Below the pieces are notes generated by a model, which saw only the letters and a list, made by a program, of their open reading frames with translations, made no database searches and was not told the origin of the DNA. The translations under genes were made by a program, and so were the position numbers. Below are positions 26,002-35,290 of a stretch of DNA of 64,000 bases, piece by piece (position 1 is the first letter of the stretch; the number at the start of each line of letters is the position of its first letter). Source of the stretch: Cloacibacterium sp047601505 (GTDB lineage: Bacteria > Bacteroidota > Bacteroidia > Flavobacteriales > Weeksellaceae); contig NZ_JASGJD010000001.1 in the NCBI RefSeq assembly GCF_047601505.1, positions 3,348,001 to 3,412,000 of the forward strand, in the 5' to 3' direction.

Positions 26002-26855
26002 TACGGACATTGAGTTGGACACAAACGACTCATATCATCTCCAGACAAACTGTTAATATCTTCACCACTAAGATTTTCGCAATCTGTTATAAAAGTCATT
26101 TGCCCAGCAGTATCTTCAGTAAAAGCAGACAATCTACTAGACAAAATTTTAATTTGTCCTTTGCTTACAAAATCTGGTACATTAACCCATTGTGCCAAAG
26201 TAATTTTGAACTTACCAATATCTTTTCTATTGTCTAATTTTTCTTTGTAAGCCAACAAATCAGACTTAGCTAAATGTACAGACAATGTATTTCCCTGAGA
26301 CCCTTTTACAAAATGGTCTATCTCTGGTTTTATATTGGTTTTATAATCTTGAAACATTGTATTAAAGTCTGCTTCTGAGACTTCTACAGCGTCTTTTATA
26401 GAAAGTACAGCGTACGTTTTACCAGTAATATTGTTACCATCTTTATCTAAATAATAATACAACATATACAAGCTGCCATCGAATTTATATAATTCTTTGT
26501 ATTTGTTTGGGAATTTACTTTTATTAAATTGAACAAAGCTAAATACAACTTTTTCTGCATTTTCGGGTAAATTATCAATCATGCTCAGATAATTTTCTTT
26601 GGTAATGTAGAAAGATTTAACGTTTTTAGAATTCAGTTTTTTCAGTTCTACATACGTTTCAGCATCAAAAGACTTTCTCATTGCCGAATCTAATTTTGCA
26701 GGCATAGGAATGTGTGCCAAAGGATCTTCTGAAGAATTAGCAGTTTTTTCCAAGGAAATAAGATTTTGGGGAAATTTAGAATTTTTACTACAGCTTACAA
26801 TAAAGAACATTGCACAAAATGCAACAATTCTCAAAAAAATTGTTCTTGTTTTCAT
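26001..26855 (-). CDS. hypothetical lipoprotein of the two-component operon
   Basis: A 284-residue lipoprotein; the signal peptide ends FFIVSC with Cys22. The mature part begins with a linker, then a mixed alpha/beta domain, and ends in a C-terminal DCENLSGEDINSLSGDDMSRLCPTQCP, unusually rich in Asp/Ser with three Cys. No known domain. The stop overlaps the start of the membrane protein gene by one base, showing tight translational coupling. It could supply the envelope-side signal for the kinase. Confidence 0.75.
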   Translation of the reverse strand: MKTRTIFLRIVAFCAMFFIVSCSKNSKFPQNLISLEKTANSSEDPLAHIPMPAKLDSAMRKSFDAETYVELKKLNSKNVKSFYITKENYLSMIDNLPENAEKVVFSFVQFNKSKFPNKYKELYKFDGSLYMLYYYLDKDGNNITGKTYAVLSIKDAVEVSEADFNTMFQDYKTNIKPEIDHFVKGSQGNTLSVHLAKSDLLAYKEKLDNRKDIGKFKITLAQWVNVPDFVSKGQIKILSSRLSAFTEDTAGQMTFITDCENLSGEDINSLSGDDMSRLCPTQCP

Positions 26856-26875
26856 TCGCGTTAATTATAGTTTAG

Positions 26876-27505
26876 TTAGTGTTTCTTCAATATATTGATT
26901 GCTTCAACTTTATTGTTAACATGTAGTTTTCTATAGATGTTACCAACGTGTTTTTTTACAGTGTCTATCGTGATGTCTTTTTTATCTGCAATTTCTTTAT
27001 ACAAAAGACCTTGTGCCAATAATTCTAATACTTCGTGTTCGGTTTTAGAAAGGTCGTTCAAATGGCTGTTAATTACAGATTTTTCTTCTCTGAAATAGTT
27101 TAAAACTCTTTTTGCAACGCCAAAACTCATAGGAGCTCCTCCACGGCTTACATCTTTGATGGATGTAATAATTCTATCCATACTTTCTCCTTTTATAAGA
27201 TAACCAGCAGCTCCAAATTTAAGAGAATCATAGATATGATCATCATCTTCAAAACTTGTACACATCATAAAATGAGATTCTTCCATCAAAGGTTTTATTT
27301 TAGACATTACTTCAATGCCACTCATATCCGGAAGTTTTATATCCATCAAAATTACATCTGGCTTCAATGCTACAAGATTTACAATTGCCTCATTACCATT
27401 ATAGAATTGCCCTACACAATGCAAATCTGCATCATAATCTATAATTTTTTTCAGAGCATTGTTATAATGCTTTTCGTCTTCTACTATTGCAACGTTTATT
27501 TTCAT
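26876..27505 (-). CDS. NarL/FixJ-family response regulator
   Basis: A 209-residue regulator from ATG 27503-27505 (the TTG at 27511 is a weaker start). Receiver domain with VEDEKHY at the N-terminus, phospho-Asp in ILMDIKLPDMSG, and Lys in GYLIKGES; C-terminal LuxR helix-turn-helix with LSKTEHEVLELLAQGLLYKEIA and TVKKHVGNIYRKLHV. It is the first gene of the operon that ends with the cognate kinase at 24537. A palindrome sits upstream of its promoter at 27557-27572, consistent with autoregulation. Confidence 0.93.
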   Translation of the reverse strand: MKINVAIVEDEKHYNNALKKIIDYDADLHCVGQFYNGNEAIVNLVALKPDVILMDIKLPDMSGIEVMSKIKPLMEESHFMMCTSFEDDDHIYDSLKFGAAGYLIKGESMDRIITSIKDVSRGGAPMSFGVAKRVLNYFREEKSVINSHLNDLSKTEHEVLELLAQGLLYKEIADKKDITIDTVKKHVGNIYRKLHVNNKVEAINILKKH

Positions 27506-27525
27506 CTTCAAAACAAGTTAATTAA

Positions 27526-27533
27526 CAAATATG
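27526..27533 (-). promoter_or_regulatory. candidate -7 box of the two-component operon
   Basis: On the minus strand CATATTTG, one mismatch from TAnnTTTG. It lies about 20 bp upstream of the regulator's ATG. Confidence 0.35.
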
Positions 27534-27556
27534 AAAATAACCCTATTCTTGTACAA

Positions 27557-27572
27557 TTACACTTTTGTGTAA
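27557..27572. promoter_or_regulatory. 16-bp palindrome upstream of the two-component operon
   Basis: TTACACTTTTGTGTAA, identical to 24517-24532. Its centre is about 42 bp upstream of the transcription start implied by the -7 box at 27526-27533, a typical activator position. Confidence 0.55.
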
Positions 27573-27721
27573 CGTTGTAAATTTATAAAAAAAAATAATT
27601 GAATGATAAAAATATAAAAATAAATACGATTTATGATTAAAAAATCAACAAATCAACAACTAAAAAAATTAACATTCTCATTTTAAGGCATAAATAGTTT
27701 AGAAAAATCTACTAATTTTCA

Positions 27722-27729
27722 TAAATTTG
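27722..27729 (+). promoter_or_regulatory. -7 box of glnS
   Basis: TAAATTTG matches TAnnTTTG and lies 20 bp before the chosen ATG. Confidence 0.5.
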
Positions 27730-27749
27730 CATTATTACAAGAATTGAAT

Positions 27750-29429
27750 ATGGAAGTAGAAGAAAAAAAACCGCTCAATTTTATCGAACAAATCATTGAA
27801 AATGATATTGAAAACGGGCTAGACTCATCTAAACTAAGATTCAGATTTCCTCCTGAACCGAATGGTTATTTGCACGTTGGTCATACAAAAGCAATATGCA
27901 TTAATTTTGGTTTGGGCGAAAAATACGGAGCCCCGGTAAATTTAAGATTTGACGATACAAATCCCGAAAAAGAAGAACAAGAATTTGTAGATGCCATCAA
28001 AGAAGACATTAAATGGCTTGGCTTTAAATACGACAAAGAATTATACGCTTCAGACTACTTCCAGCAGCTATACGATTGGGCAATAGACCTTATAAAACAA
28101 GGCAAAGCTTATGTAGATGAACAACCTTCTGAATTAATTACAGAACAAAGAAAAAACCCTACAGAAGCTGGTATAGAATCGCCATTTAGAAACAGACCCA
28201 CCGAAGAATCTTTAGATTTATTCGAGAAAATGAAAAATGGAGAATTCGAAGAAGGAGCTATGTCTCTAAGAGCAAAAATAGACATGACATCGCCAAACAT
28301 GAACATGAGAGACCCTGTGATGTACAGAATTTTGAAAAGACCTCATCACAGAACTGGCGAAAAATGGAAAATCTATCCTATGTACGATTGGGCACATGGA
28401 GAATCTGATTATTTAGAACAAATTTCGCATTCGCTATGTTCTTTAGAATTCGAAAATCACAGACCGCTTTATGATTGGTATTTAGACCAAGTATACGAAG
28501 AAGGAAAAGTAAGAAATAAACAAAGAGAATTTGCAAGAATGAACGTTACTTACATGGTAACTTCTAAAAGAAAATTGCAAAGATTAGTTGCAGAAAACGT
28601 AGTAACAGGCTGGGACGACCCAAGAATGCCTACCATTTCTGGAATGAGAAGATTGGGTTATACACCAAAAGCCATTAGAGAATTTATAGACAGAGTAGGT
28701 GTTGCAAAACGCGAAAACCTCATCAATATTCAATTGTTAGAATTCTGTGTAAGAGAAGACCTTAATAAGATTTCTACAAGAGTAATGAGTGTGGTAAATC
28801 CTGTTAAATTAATTATAGAAAATTATCCTGAAGGCAAAGAAGAATGGCTGGAAACAGAAAACAATCCTGAAGACGAAAACGCAGGAACAAGAGAAGTACC
28901 ATTCAGCAGAGAGCTTTACATTGAAAGAGAAGATTTCATGGAAGAAGCTCCTAAAAAGTTCTTCAGATTAACAATTGGTGGAGAAGTTCGTCTTAAATCT
29001 GCTTACATTATTAAAGCAACGAGAGTAGAAAAAGACGAAAATGGAGAAATCACTACCATTTTTGCTACTTACGACGAAGATTCTAAATCTGGAAGCGGTA
29101 CAGAAGCAAGCATGAGAAAAGTAAAAGGAACTTTACACTGGGTTTCTGCAAAACACGCATTGCCAATAGATGTAAGAATCTACGACAGACTTTTCACGCA
29201 CGAACAACCAGATGCCGAAAAGGAAACAGATTTTATGGAATTTGTAAATAAAGATTCTTTAAAAGTAATTAAAGGTTTTGCCGAGCCAAGTCTTAAAAAT
29301 GCTAAAATAGAAGACCATTATCAGTTCCAAAGAATTGGTTATTTTGCTTTAGATAAAGATTCTACCGAAGACCAACTGGTTTTTAATAGAACGGTTACTC
29401 TAAAAGACAGTTTCAAACTAGAACAATAA
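27750..29429 (+). CDS. glnS: glutaminyl-tRNA synthetase
   Basis: Charges tRNA-Gln directly. ATG at 27750 (MEVEEKKPLNFIEQ) is preferred over an in-frame TTG 6 bases earlier; 559 residues, the usual length. Class I signature RFPPEPNGYLHVGHTKA (HIGH-type) is near residue 31, and the second ATP motif is VTSKRKL (KMSKS type) near 269. GVAKRENLINIQLLEFCVREDLN and the C-terminal anticodon-binding beta barrels follow. The gene is a single unit ending at a strong bidirectional terminator. Confidence 0.97.
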   Translation: MEVEEKKPLNFIEQIIENDIENGLDSSKLRFRFPPEPNGYLHVGHTKAICINFGLGEKYGAPVNLRFDDTNPEKEEQEFVDAIKEDIKWLGFKYDKELYASDYFQQLYDWAIDLIKQGKAYVDEQPSELITEQRKNPTEAGIESPFRNRPTEESLDLFEKMKNGEFEEGAMSLRAKIDMTSPNMNMRDPVMYRILKRPHHRTGEKWKIYPMYDWAHGESDYLEQISHSLCSLEFENHRPLYDWYLDQVYEEGKVRNKQREFARMNVTYMVTSKRKLQRLVAENVVTGWDDPRMPTISGMRRLGYTPKAIREFIDRVGVAKRENLINIQLLEFCVREDLNKISTRVMSVVNPVKLIIENYPEGKEEWLETENNPEDENAGTREVPFSRELYIEREDFMEEAPKKFFRLTIGGEVRLKSAYIIKATRVEKDENGEITTIFATYDEDSKSGSGTEASMRKVKGTLHWVSAKHALPIDVRIYDRLFTHEQPDAEKETDFMEFVNKDSLKVIKGFAEPSLKNAKIEDHYQFQRIGYFALDKDSTEDQLVFNRTVTLKDSFKLEQ

Positions 29430-29434
29430 AAAAG

Positions 29435-29465
29435 AAAGCTTCATCACTGCGATGAAGCTTTTTTA
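29435..29465. terminator. bidirectional terminator between glnS and the T9SS protein
   Basis: AAAGCTTCATC / GATGAAGCTTT, an 11-bp perfect stem with a 5-base loop. T runs follow on both strands, serving both convergent genes. Confidence 0.9.
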
Positions 29466-29471
29466 GTTATT

Positions 29472-32400
29472 TTAATTTCTATTTTTTAATAAAATCCAGC
29501 CGTTGTAGATTCTTCCGTCTGCTGCATTGATGAGATACCAATAAGCATCTGTGGTAACGTTTCTTCCATTGAATTTACCATCCCAAATAAATTCGCTATT
29601 GCTAATTTGCTTGTAAACCAAATTGCCGAATTTATCAAAAATCTGCAAAGTAGAACTCTCTGGGAAAACATCTAATCCCGAAAGTTTCCAATAATCATTA
29701 ATCCCGTCTCCATTTGGTGTAAGCGTATTAATGATGCTAAAAATCCTTCCCATTCTCATATCTCCACGGCAATCTGAATCTGAATATCTTACATAAAAAG
29801 TATAATCTCCAGGTTTTAAATTCCCAAAACGATTGCTTTCTTGCCAATTCATCATATCCATAGAATAGAGAATTTTTCTACCAGCGATGCCTGTTGCAAT
29901 TACATCATAATAATCATTTTGACCTCTAAGAGCTGTAATTTCTGGAGTGTCTATATTTATTACTTTGAAGGTTGCGGTATAATCACAATTAAGAGAATTG
30001 GTAAGTGTTAATTTATACGTTCCAATTTGTTTTACGCCAGAGATAAAATCTTTATTAGCTCCTTCAGAAATGCTTCCGTCTGGATATTCCCATTTGTAAT
30101 AAACAACATTTAAACCTGTGAAATTTGGTCTTATTTCTAATCCTATTTCGTCATTTTTACAATAATAATAGTCTTGAATTTCTATCATTGGAGTTTTCTT
30201 CAAAACAACATCTATTGTAAAATAATTAGGACAAAAACCACTTTGTGAAACTTTTACATAAAATTTTGTAATTCCTTTTGCTGCATCAAATAAATAAGAA
30301 GAAGACTTTGGAATTTTATTTTGAGAACTCGTCATATCCTGATAGGTTTCAAAATATTCGTAAGTGTATGAAGAATTACTAAATGTAGTTTCATAATCTG
30401 TTAAACTTATCGTTTCCTTATTATCATTACCTGTATCGCAAACGTCTTTGTTAAACTGGTTCTGACTTAAACTTAACTGAGTTCCGTTTACAAAATTTAC
30501 TTCGGCGCTACTTCCACAATCTTTTAAATTTTCTACATAAACCCAAATTTTAGAAGTATAAGGATTGAGAATAAAATTGCTAGGATTCTGTATTTCTTTA
30601 CCCGAAACTCCAATATCTGCCTGATTGAGATAAAAAGTAAAAACGTTTTCGGAACTTGGTATTTGCACCATTTGAGCAGTGTAATCCATTAAATTCACAT
30701 CATAAAAACCATCTACATTATTATCACAAATTTGAATAATAGAATTTCTTGCTTTGGCAGGAAAATAAGACAACAAATTGATTGGAGCTACCGAATAACA
30801 TCCATAAGTTTTAGATTGAAATCTGGCATACACATAAACATTTCCCGCAGAAGTAGGATAAGGAGAAGTTATTTTACCAACATTAGTTCCGTTATTAGCG
30901 TCTTCTTCAGTAACATAATACGTTATATCTAAATCTGAAAGTAAAACTTTATTAATACTTTGGTCAAAAATCTGTGAAGTCGCCAAATCTAAGTCAAATG
31001 ATTCTCCAAAATTTAAATCTTTATCACAAAGTTTCAGAACTGCATTTTTGGTTAAATAAATAGGCGGATAAAATTCTAAGTCAAATGTAATTTTAGCAGC
31101 AGAAACACAATTAGAAAGCCTATTTCTAACTCTTACATATACCTCGCTTCCATTAGAAACAGGAATTTTGGTAGGATTATAATATGGATTACTGAAAATT
31201 TTATTTTGTGCATCATAAGACTGATAATACGCAAAATCTACATTTTCATTATTGATATTAATTTGAGATTCGTATAAAGTAGCATCTAATTCTTCCACAC
31301 CATCTGCATTATTATCACAAATATTTTTAACGACAGCCGTTACTTCCGATTTAATTTTTGGAGTACTTGCAAGGCTAAATGTTACCGGAAAAATTAAAAC
31401 ACAATCTCTATAACTAACTCTAGCATACACCACAAGACTTCCGTTAATTGTAGCTGTGGTAATATTGGTCCCACTTACATTAGCTGTTGCAGCGGCATTG
31501 GACGCAAAAAATAAAACCTGCGTTCCATATTGATAGTTGACAAATCTATAATAATTACTAAGCTGAACAACTTCTGTATTATCATTCAAATCATCACAAA
31601 TAGAGAATTGGTCTATATTCTTAACCAAATGAATTAAATATACATTAATTGCTTTTATAGAATAACAATCTGTGCCTTTGTCAAACCTTGCATAGAAGGT
31701 TTTGGTAATAAAATCTCCATCATCTGTAATAATTTGATTTGCAGGAATTATTCTATTTGGATCATTCGCCATTGCATCTTGGTAATTTCCAAAATAAATA
31801 GGACCAGTAACCGTTCCGTCTAAAGGGTCTAGAAGCATCCCTGTAGTTAGTGTGTCTAAATTTACGGGTATATCTTGCGTGCCATCAAAACAAATATAAG
31901 TATTAGAATCATTAAGTTTTATTACTCCAAAAATTACATTCATATTAATTTCTGCAATAGAAAAACAACCACCAGGATATTCTACTCTAGCAAATACTTT
32001 ATACTGTCCGTCTCTAATAGTAGTCATGCCGCTGCTGTAAGGAGATGCATTGTAAGCATTGTCATAAGAACTAAAAACTCTTATTAAAGAAACTCCGGCA
32101 TCCGTTGTAACTTTATTTTTCACCAAATCTGCCCAATTAAAATTTTCAATTCCATCATCATTAGAATCACACATTTTAACTTCAATATCTACTGGAGACG
32201 TAACAATTGGCGTTGGATTAAATTTCACCGTTACAGGGCCTAAAACATTGGTACACGTTTGGTAATCTAATCTTACATAAAACTGACTCCCATCTACTAA
32301 ATCATAATTAGTTTTTTGATTTCTATTATTTAAAGCATCGTCATAAGACAAGTAATAACGAATTGTTCCATAATAATTATATCCAACTAATCTTGTACTG

Positions 32401-33719
32401 AAATTACTTAACAAATAATTACGCTCAATTTTATCATTCAGCATATCGCAAACTTCAACCTGATTGGTAAGAATATTCTCAGAAAAAAATTGAAATTGCA
32501 GCGTAGTTGTTCTTTTACAATTTGGCGTATTTTTATTAGAAACCGTTACATTAAAATTTCTATTCGAACTTATCGAGAAAGGAGTATTTTCGTCTACTGC
32601 CAAACCAGTTGCTGCATCTATAAATTCAAAATTAAAATTAGAAATATCATTAGTTGTAAGAAACTTTTTATAATCTGCCAGCGTAATTTTGTCAGCAATA
32701 TTACAAACTATTTTAGTGTAAGGCTGAACCGTAGGATAATCTGTGGCAAATTTTATATTAATATCGTCAGTATAAGTAATAGATTGCCCGTTACAAGTAT
32801 TGTAAACGATGTTTACTTTAAATGTTTCATCTTTTTGAGGACAAACCATCTGATTTTTACTATAACCAATCACATTTCCTGCTCCATCAAACCAAGTAAA
32901 ATAAGGCACTAAATTACTACCAGAAGGAGCAAAAATCCATGCTTCATTTTGAGCCGACCAAACTCCCGTATTTCTTCCAGGAGCTGAAACCCCCAAATTA
33001 CCAGAAGCATCATTTATTCCAATTAAAGCATTTGGATATTTTGCCAAATTACAAGGAAGGTCTTTATTTTTAACAAAAACCTCTATTTTATTGCTTCCTT
33101 CCGAAAGAACAATCTGCGAAGTGGAAGTTTGAGGTTCACAACCTGAAACATTTCCTGCTTCAAAATTCACTATAAATTTTCTAAATGGCGCTGAACCTAT
33201 AACAGAATAATTTATTTCAGAATTATCAGTTTTTAGAAAATACATATCGTGAAGCACTCCAAAAATAGATTCTTTAGGCAAATTTTGACTTGGTAAAGTA
33301 TCTGTAAAATTGGGCGCATTAGGCTGATTTGCTTGTCCTACATCAAAACTTATCATTCCATTAGAGCCAATTACTAATTTATTATAAGCATTACCATAAA
33401 AACAAAAAGTAAAAGGCAAATCTATTGTCCCGGAAAAAGAATCGTCTAAATTTTCTTTAATTACCGTTTTGTTCGTAGCTGAATAAGGAGAATAAGGAAT
33501 TGACGAAACAGAATAAGAATTTGTAAGTTTAAATTGAGGATAATTAGCCGTTAAATTAATACAACTACCATTTACAAAAGGATAACTACAATCTATAACC
33601 GGATTTTGATTTCCTTGTCCATCAGAGATATAGAAATCTGATTGGCTTTGAGACTTAAAAAAACCAACCGATATTACAAATAATGTAAGAATATAAATAA
33701 TTAATTTTCTAAATCTCAT
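29472..33719 (-). CDS. T9SS type B sorting-domain surface protein
   Basis: A 1415-residue secreted protein. A signal peptide (about 1-24) is followed by a lectin/adhesin-like beta domain with conserved FCFYGNAYNKLVIGSNGMISF (PorU/nidogen-like), then about ten repeated beta modules each starting near a CD(N/L)N.D.. motif (for example ICDNNADGVEELD, ICDDLNDNTEVVQL, MCDSNDDGIENFNW). The C-terminus NTLTPNGDGINDYWKL...IFDKFGNLVYK...WDGKFNGR is the gliding-motility-associated type B C-terminal domain that directs export by the type IX system and attachment to the cell surface. Probably an adhesin; the ligand is unknown. Confidence 0.93.
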   Translation of the reverse strand: MRFRKLIIYILTLFVISVGFFKSQSQSDFYISDGQGNQNPVIDCSYPFVNGSCINLTANYPQFKLTNSYSVSSIPYSPYSATNKTVIKENLDDSFSGTIDLPFTFCFYGNAYNKLVIGSNGMISFDVGQANQPNAPNFTDTLPSQNLPKESIFGVLHDMYFLKTDNSEINYSVIGSAPFRKFIVNFEAGNVSGCEPQTSTSQIVLSEGSNKIEVFVKNKDLPCNLAKYPNALIGINDASGNLGVSAPGRNTGVWSAQNEAWIFAPSGSNLVPYFTWFDGAGNVIGYSKNQMVCPQKDETFKVNIVYNTCNGQSITYTDDINIKFATDYPTVQPYTKIVCNIADKITLADYKKFLTTNDISNFNFEFIDAATGLAVDENTPFSISSNRNFNVTVSNKNTPNCKRTTTLQFQFFSENILTNQVEVCDMLNDKIERNYLLSNFSTRLVGYNYYGTIRYYLSYDDALNNRNQKTNYDLVDGSQFYVRLDYQTCTNVLGPVTVKFNPTPIVTSPVDIEVKMCDSNDDGIENFNWADLVKNKVTTDAGVSLIRVFSSYDNAYNASPYSSGMTTIRDGQYKVFARVEYPGGCFSIAEINMNVIFGVIKLNDSNTYICFDGTQDIPVNLDTLTTGMLLDPLDGTVTGPIYFGNYQDAMANDPNRIIPANQIITDDGDFITKTFYARFDKGTDCYSIKAINVYLIHLVKNIDQFSICDDLNDNTEVVQLSNYYRFVNYQYGTQVLFFASNAAATANVSGTNITTATINGSLVVYARVSYRDCVLIFPVTFSLASTPKIKSEVTAVVKNICDNNADGVEELDATLYESQININNENVDFAYYQSYDAQNKIFSNPYYNPTKIPVSNGSEVYVRVRNRLSNCVSAAKITFDLEFYPPIYLTKNAVLKLCDKDLNFGESFDLDLATSQIFDQSINKVLLSDLDITYYVTEEDANNGTNVGKITSPYPTSAGNVYVYARFQSKTYGCYSVAPINLLSYFPAKARNSIIQICDNNVDGFYDVNLMDYTAQMVQIPSSENVFTFYLNQADIGVSGKEIQNPSNFILNPYTSKIWVYVENLKDCGSSAEVNFVNGTQLSLSQNQFNKDVCDTGNDNKETISLTDYETTFSNSSYTYEYFETYQDMTSSQNKIPKSSSYLFDAAKGITKFYVKVSQSGFCPNYFTIDVVLKKTPMIEIQDYYYCKNDEIGLEIRPNFTGLNVVYYKWEYPDGSISEGANKDFISGVKQIGTYKLTLTNSLNCDYTATFKVINIDTPEITALRGQNDYYDVIATGIAGRKILYSMDMMNWQESNRFGNLKPGDYTFYVRYSDSDCRGDMRMGRIFSIINTLTPNGDGINDYWKLSGLDVFPESSTLQIFDKFGNLVYKQISNSEFIWDGKFNGRNVTTDAYWYLINAADGRIYNGWILLKNRN

Positions 33720-33787
33720 TAAAAATAGATTTTACCAAAATTATTAATTAAAAACGAAAAATTGACATGTTTATTAAAAAAAAATAA

Positions 33788-33807
33788 AACCGAGATTGCT
33801 CTCGGTT
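33788..33807 (-). terminator. terminator of mvaS
   Basis: AACCGAG / CTCGGTT with a 6-base loop, followed on the minus strand by TTTATTTTTTTT. Confidence 0.85.
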
Positions 33808-33812
33808 CATTA

Positions 33813-35138
33813 TTATCTTTTTGCGTAATATCTAGCACCAACCAGAACTGGATTTTCTTTTTCAATTTTCGTTAATCCAAAACCTTTCCAATCTGGATTT
33901 ACAGACTGTTCTAATTGCTTTCGGTGGAGTTTTTCGTAAGTATCAAAATCTATTGCTGTTCTTTTTGATAATTCATCAAAAATATTCCATTTTTCAACTA
34001 CTTTCTTCCAATTTTCGCCAACTTTACCTGCAAAAACTTTAGATTTGCTACCACTTCCATAAGCCAAGAAACCAATTTCTTTGCCTGCTAATTCTTCGTT
34101 ATTGCTATAAGAAACTTGCAACGAAGAAAGAAGTGCCATATAAATAGAAGCGGTGTACATATTACCAATTTCGGAACTTGCACGTTGAGAAATTTCTATT
34201 TTATCGGCTACTAAATTTTTATATTCTTCGGTTTGAGCAATTGCTTTTATATCATCAAAAGTTGCAGTATTCATTCCGTTTTCAATTCCAAAAATCTCTG
34301 TAAATAATCTCTTCCCGTGGAATGCATAAGGCAAATGGAAAATCAAAAATCTCCAATTTTCATAAGGTTTCACTTTGCCACTTTCTTCTTTATAATGAGC
34401 ATAAGCTTCTCTTATTCTGTCTTGATAACATTGGTTAGAATATTGCCCTTCAAAAACAGGTTCGTCTGTGAAAATTTCTACTTTATCAGCAAAAGTATCT
34501 GGTAAACCTTGCACCAAATTTTTGGTAGTTGGTCTTCTTGGTTTAAAAAAATCAAAAACGCTATCTGTAGCAACACCGAATTGATTTTCAATCTCCAAAA
34601 GTAAAGGATTTGCAGAAACCAAAACCGCTACAGCACCACCACCTTGAGTATATTCTCCAGTAGAAGCCAATTCATATTTTGCATAATCGCTTGCAATTAC
34701 TACCGCTTTTTTTGTAGGATTAGCTCTTACAAAATCTAAACAATTGTGTAAAGCATCTACGGCTCCTACGCAAGCAAAAGTAATATCTACAACATCACAA
34801 TTTTTGAAACTTCTTTCGCCAAATTCTTCTGCTAAAGCGCCTTCTACCATTTGCATGGCATAAGTAGCTGTAGGTTTTGCTGCATCTACTGCACTTTCGG
34901 TTCCTAAATAAATTCTAGAAATTTCTTTAGGATTTATATTATAATCTTTTATTAATTTTAGTAAAGCTTCTGCCGCAAAAGTGGCTGCATCTTCGTGCAC
35001 ATCTGGGAAAGCCATTTTTTTCAATCCCAATCCTTTTTCTAGTTTTGCAGGTTCTATACCACGTTTTTCTGCTAAATCTTTAATTTCTAAGTACAAAGTT
35101 GGTACAAAGAAACTTGCCGCTTCAATTCCGAATTTCAT
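33813..35138 (-). CDS. mvaS: hydroxymethylglutaryl-CoA synthase
   Basis: Condenses acetyl-CoA with acetoacetyl-CoA, committing carbon to the mevalonate pathway. At 441 residues. The nucleophile Cys123 lies in DITFACVGAVDAL, preceded by YLGTESAVDAAKPTA. FHLPYAFHGKRLF holds the catalytic His, and FLAYGSGSKSKVFAG matches the C-terminal family block. Together with mvaD (1-786) it shows that this organism makes isoprenoids by mevalonate. Confidence 0.95.
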   Translation of the reverse strand: MKFGIEAASFFVPTLYLEIKDLAEKRGIEPAKLEKGLGLKKMAFPDVHEDAATFAAEALLKLIKDYNINPKEISRIYLGTESAVDAAKPTATYAMQMVEGALAEEFGERSFKNCDVVDITFACVGAVDALHNCLDFVRANPTKKAVVIASDYAKYELASTGEYTQGGGAVAVLVSANPLLLEIENQFGVATDSVFDFFKPRRPTTKNLVQGLPDTFADKVEIFTDEPVFEGQYSNQCYQDRIREAYAHYKEESGKVKPYENWRFLIFHLPYAFHGKRLFTEIFGIENGMNTATFDDIKAIAQTEEYKNLVADKIEISQRASSEIGNMYTASIYMALLSSLQVSYSNNEELAGKEIGFLAYGSGSKSKVFAGKVGENWKKVVEKWNIFDELSKRTAIDFDTYEKLHRKQLEQSVNPDWKGFGLTKIEKENPVLVGARYYAKR

Positions 35139-35290
35139 TTATTAATGTTTATATTTTTACTAATCTTCCCTTTTTTTAAAAAATTTGTACGAATTTAATG
35201 AGTTGAAAATTCATGACAAAAAATTAAAGGATGATTTTTATAGGATTAATTTCCTCAATAACGAAAACCCTTTATTTTAGATGGTTTCTA

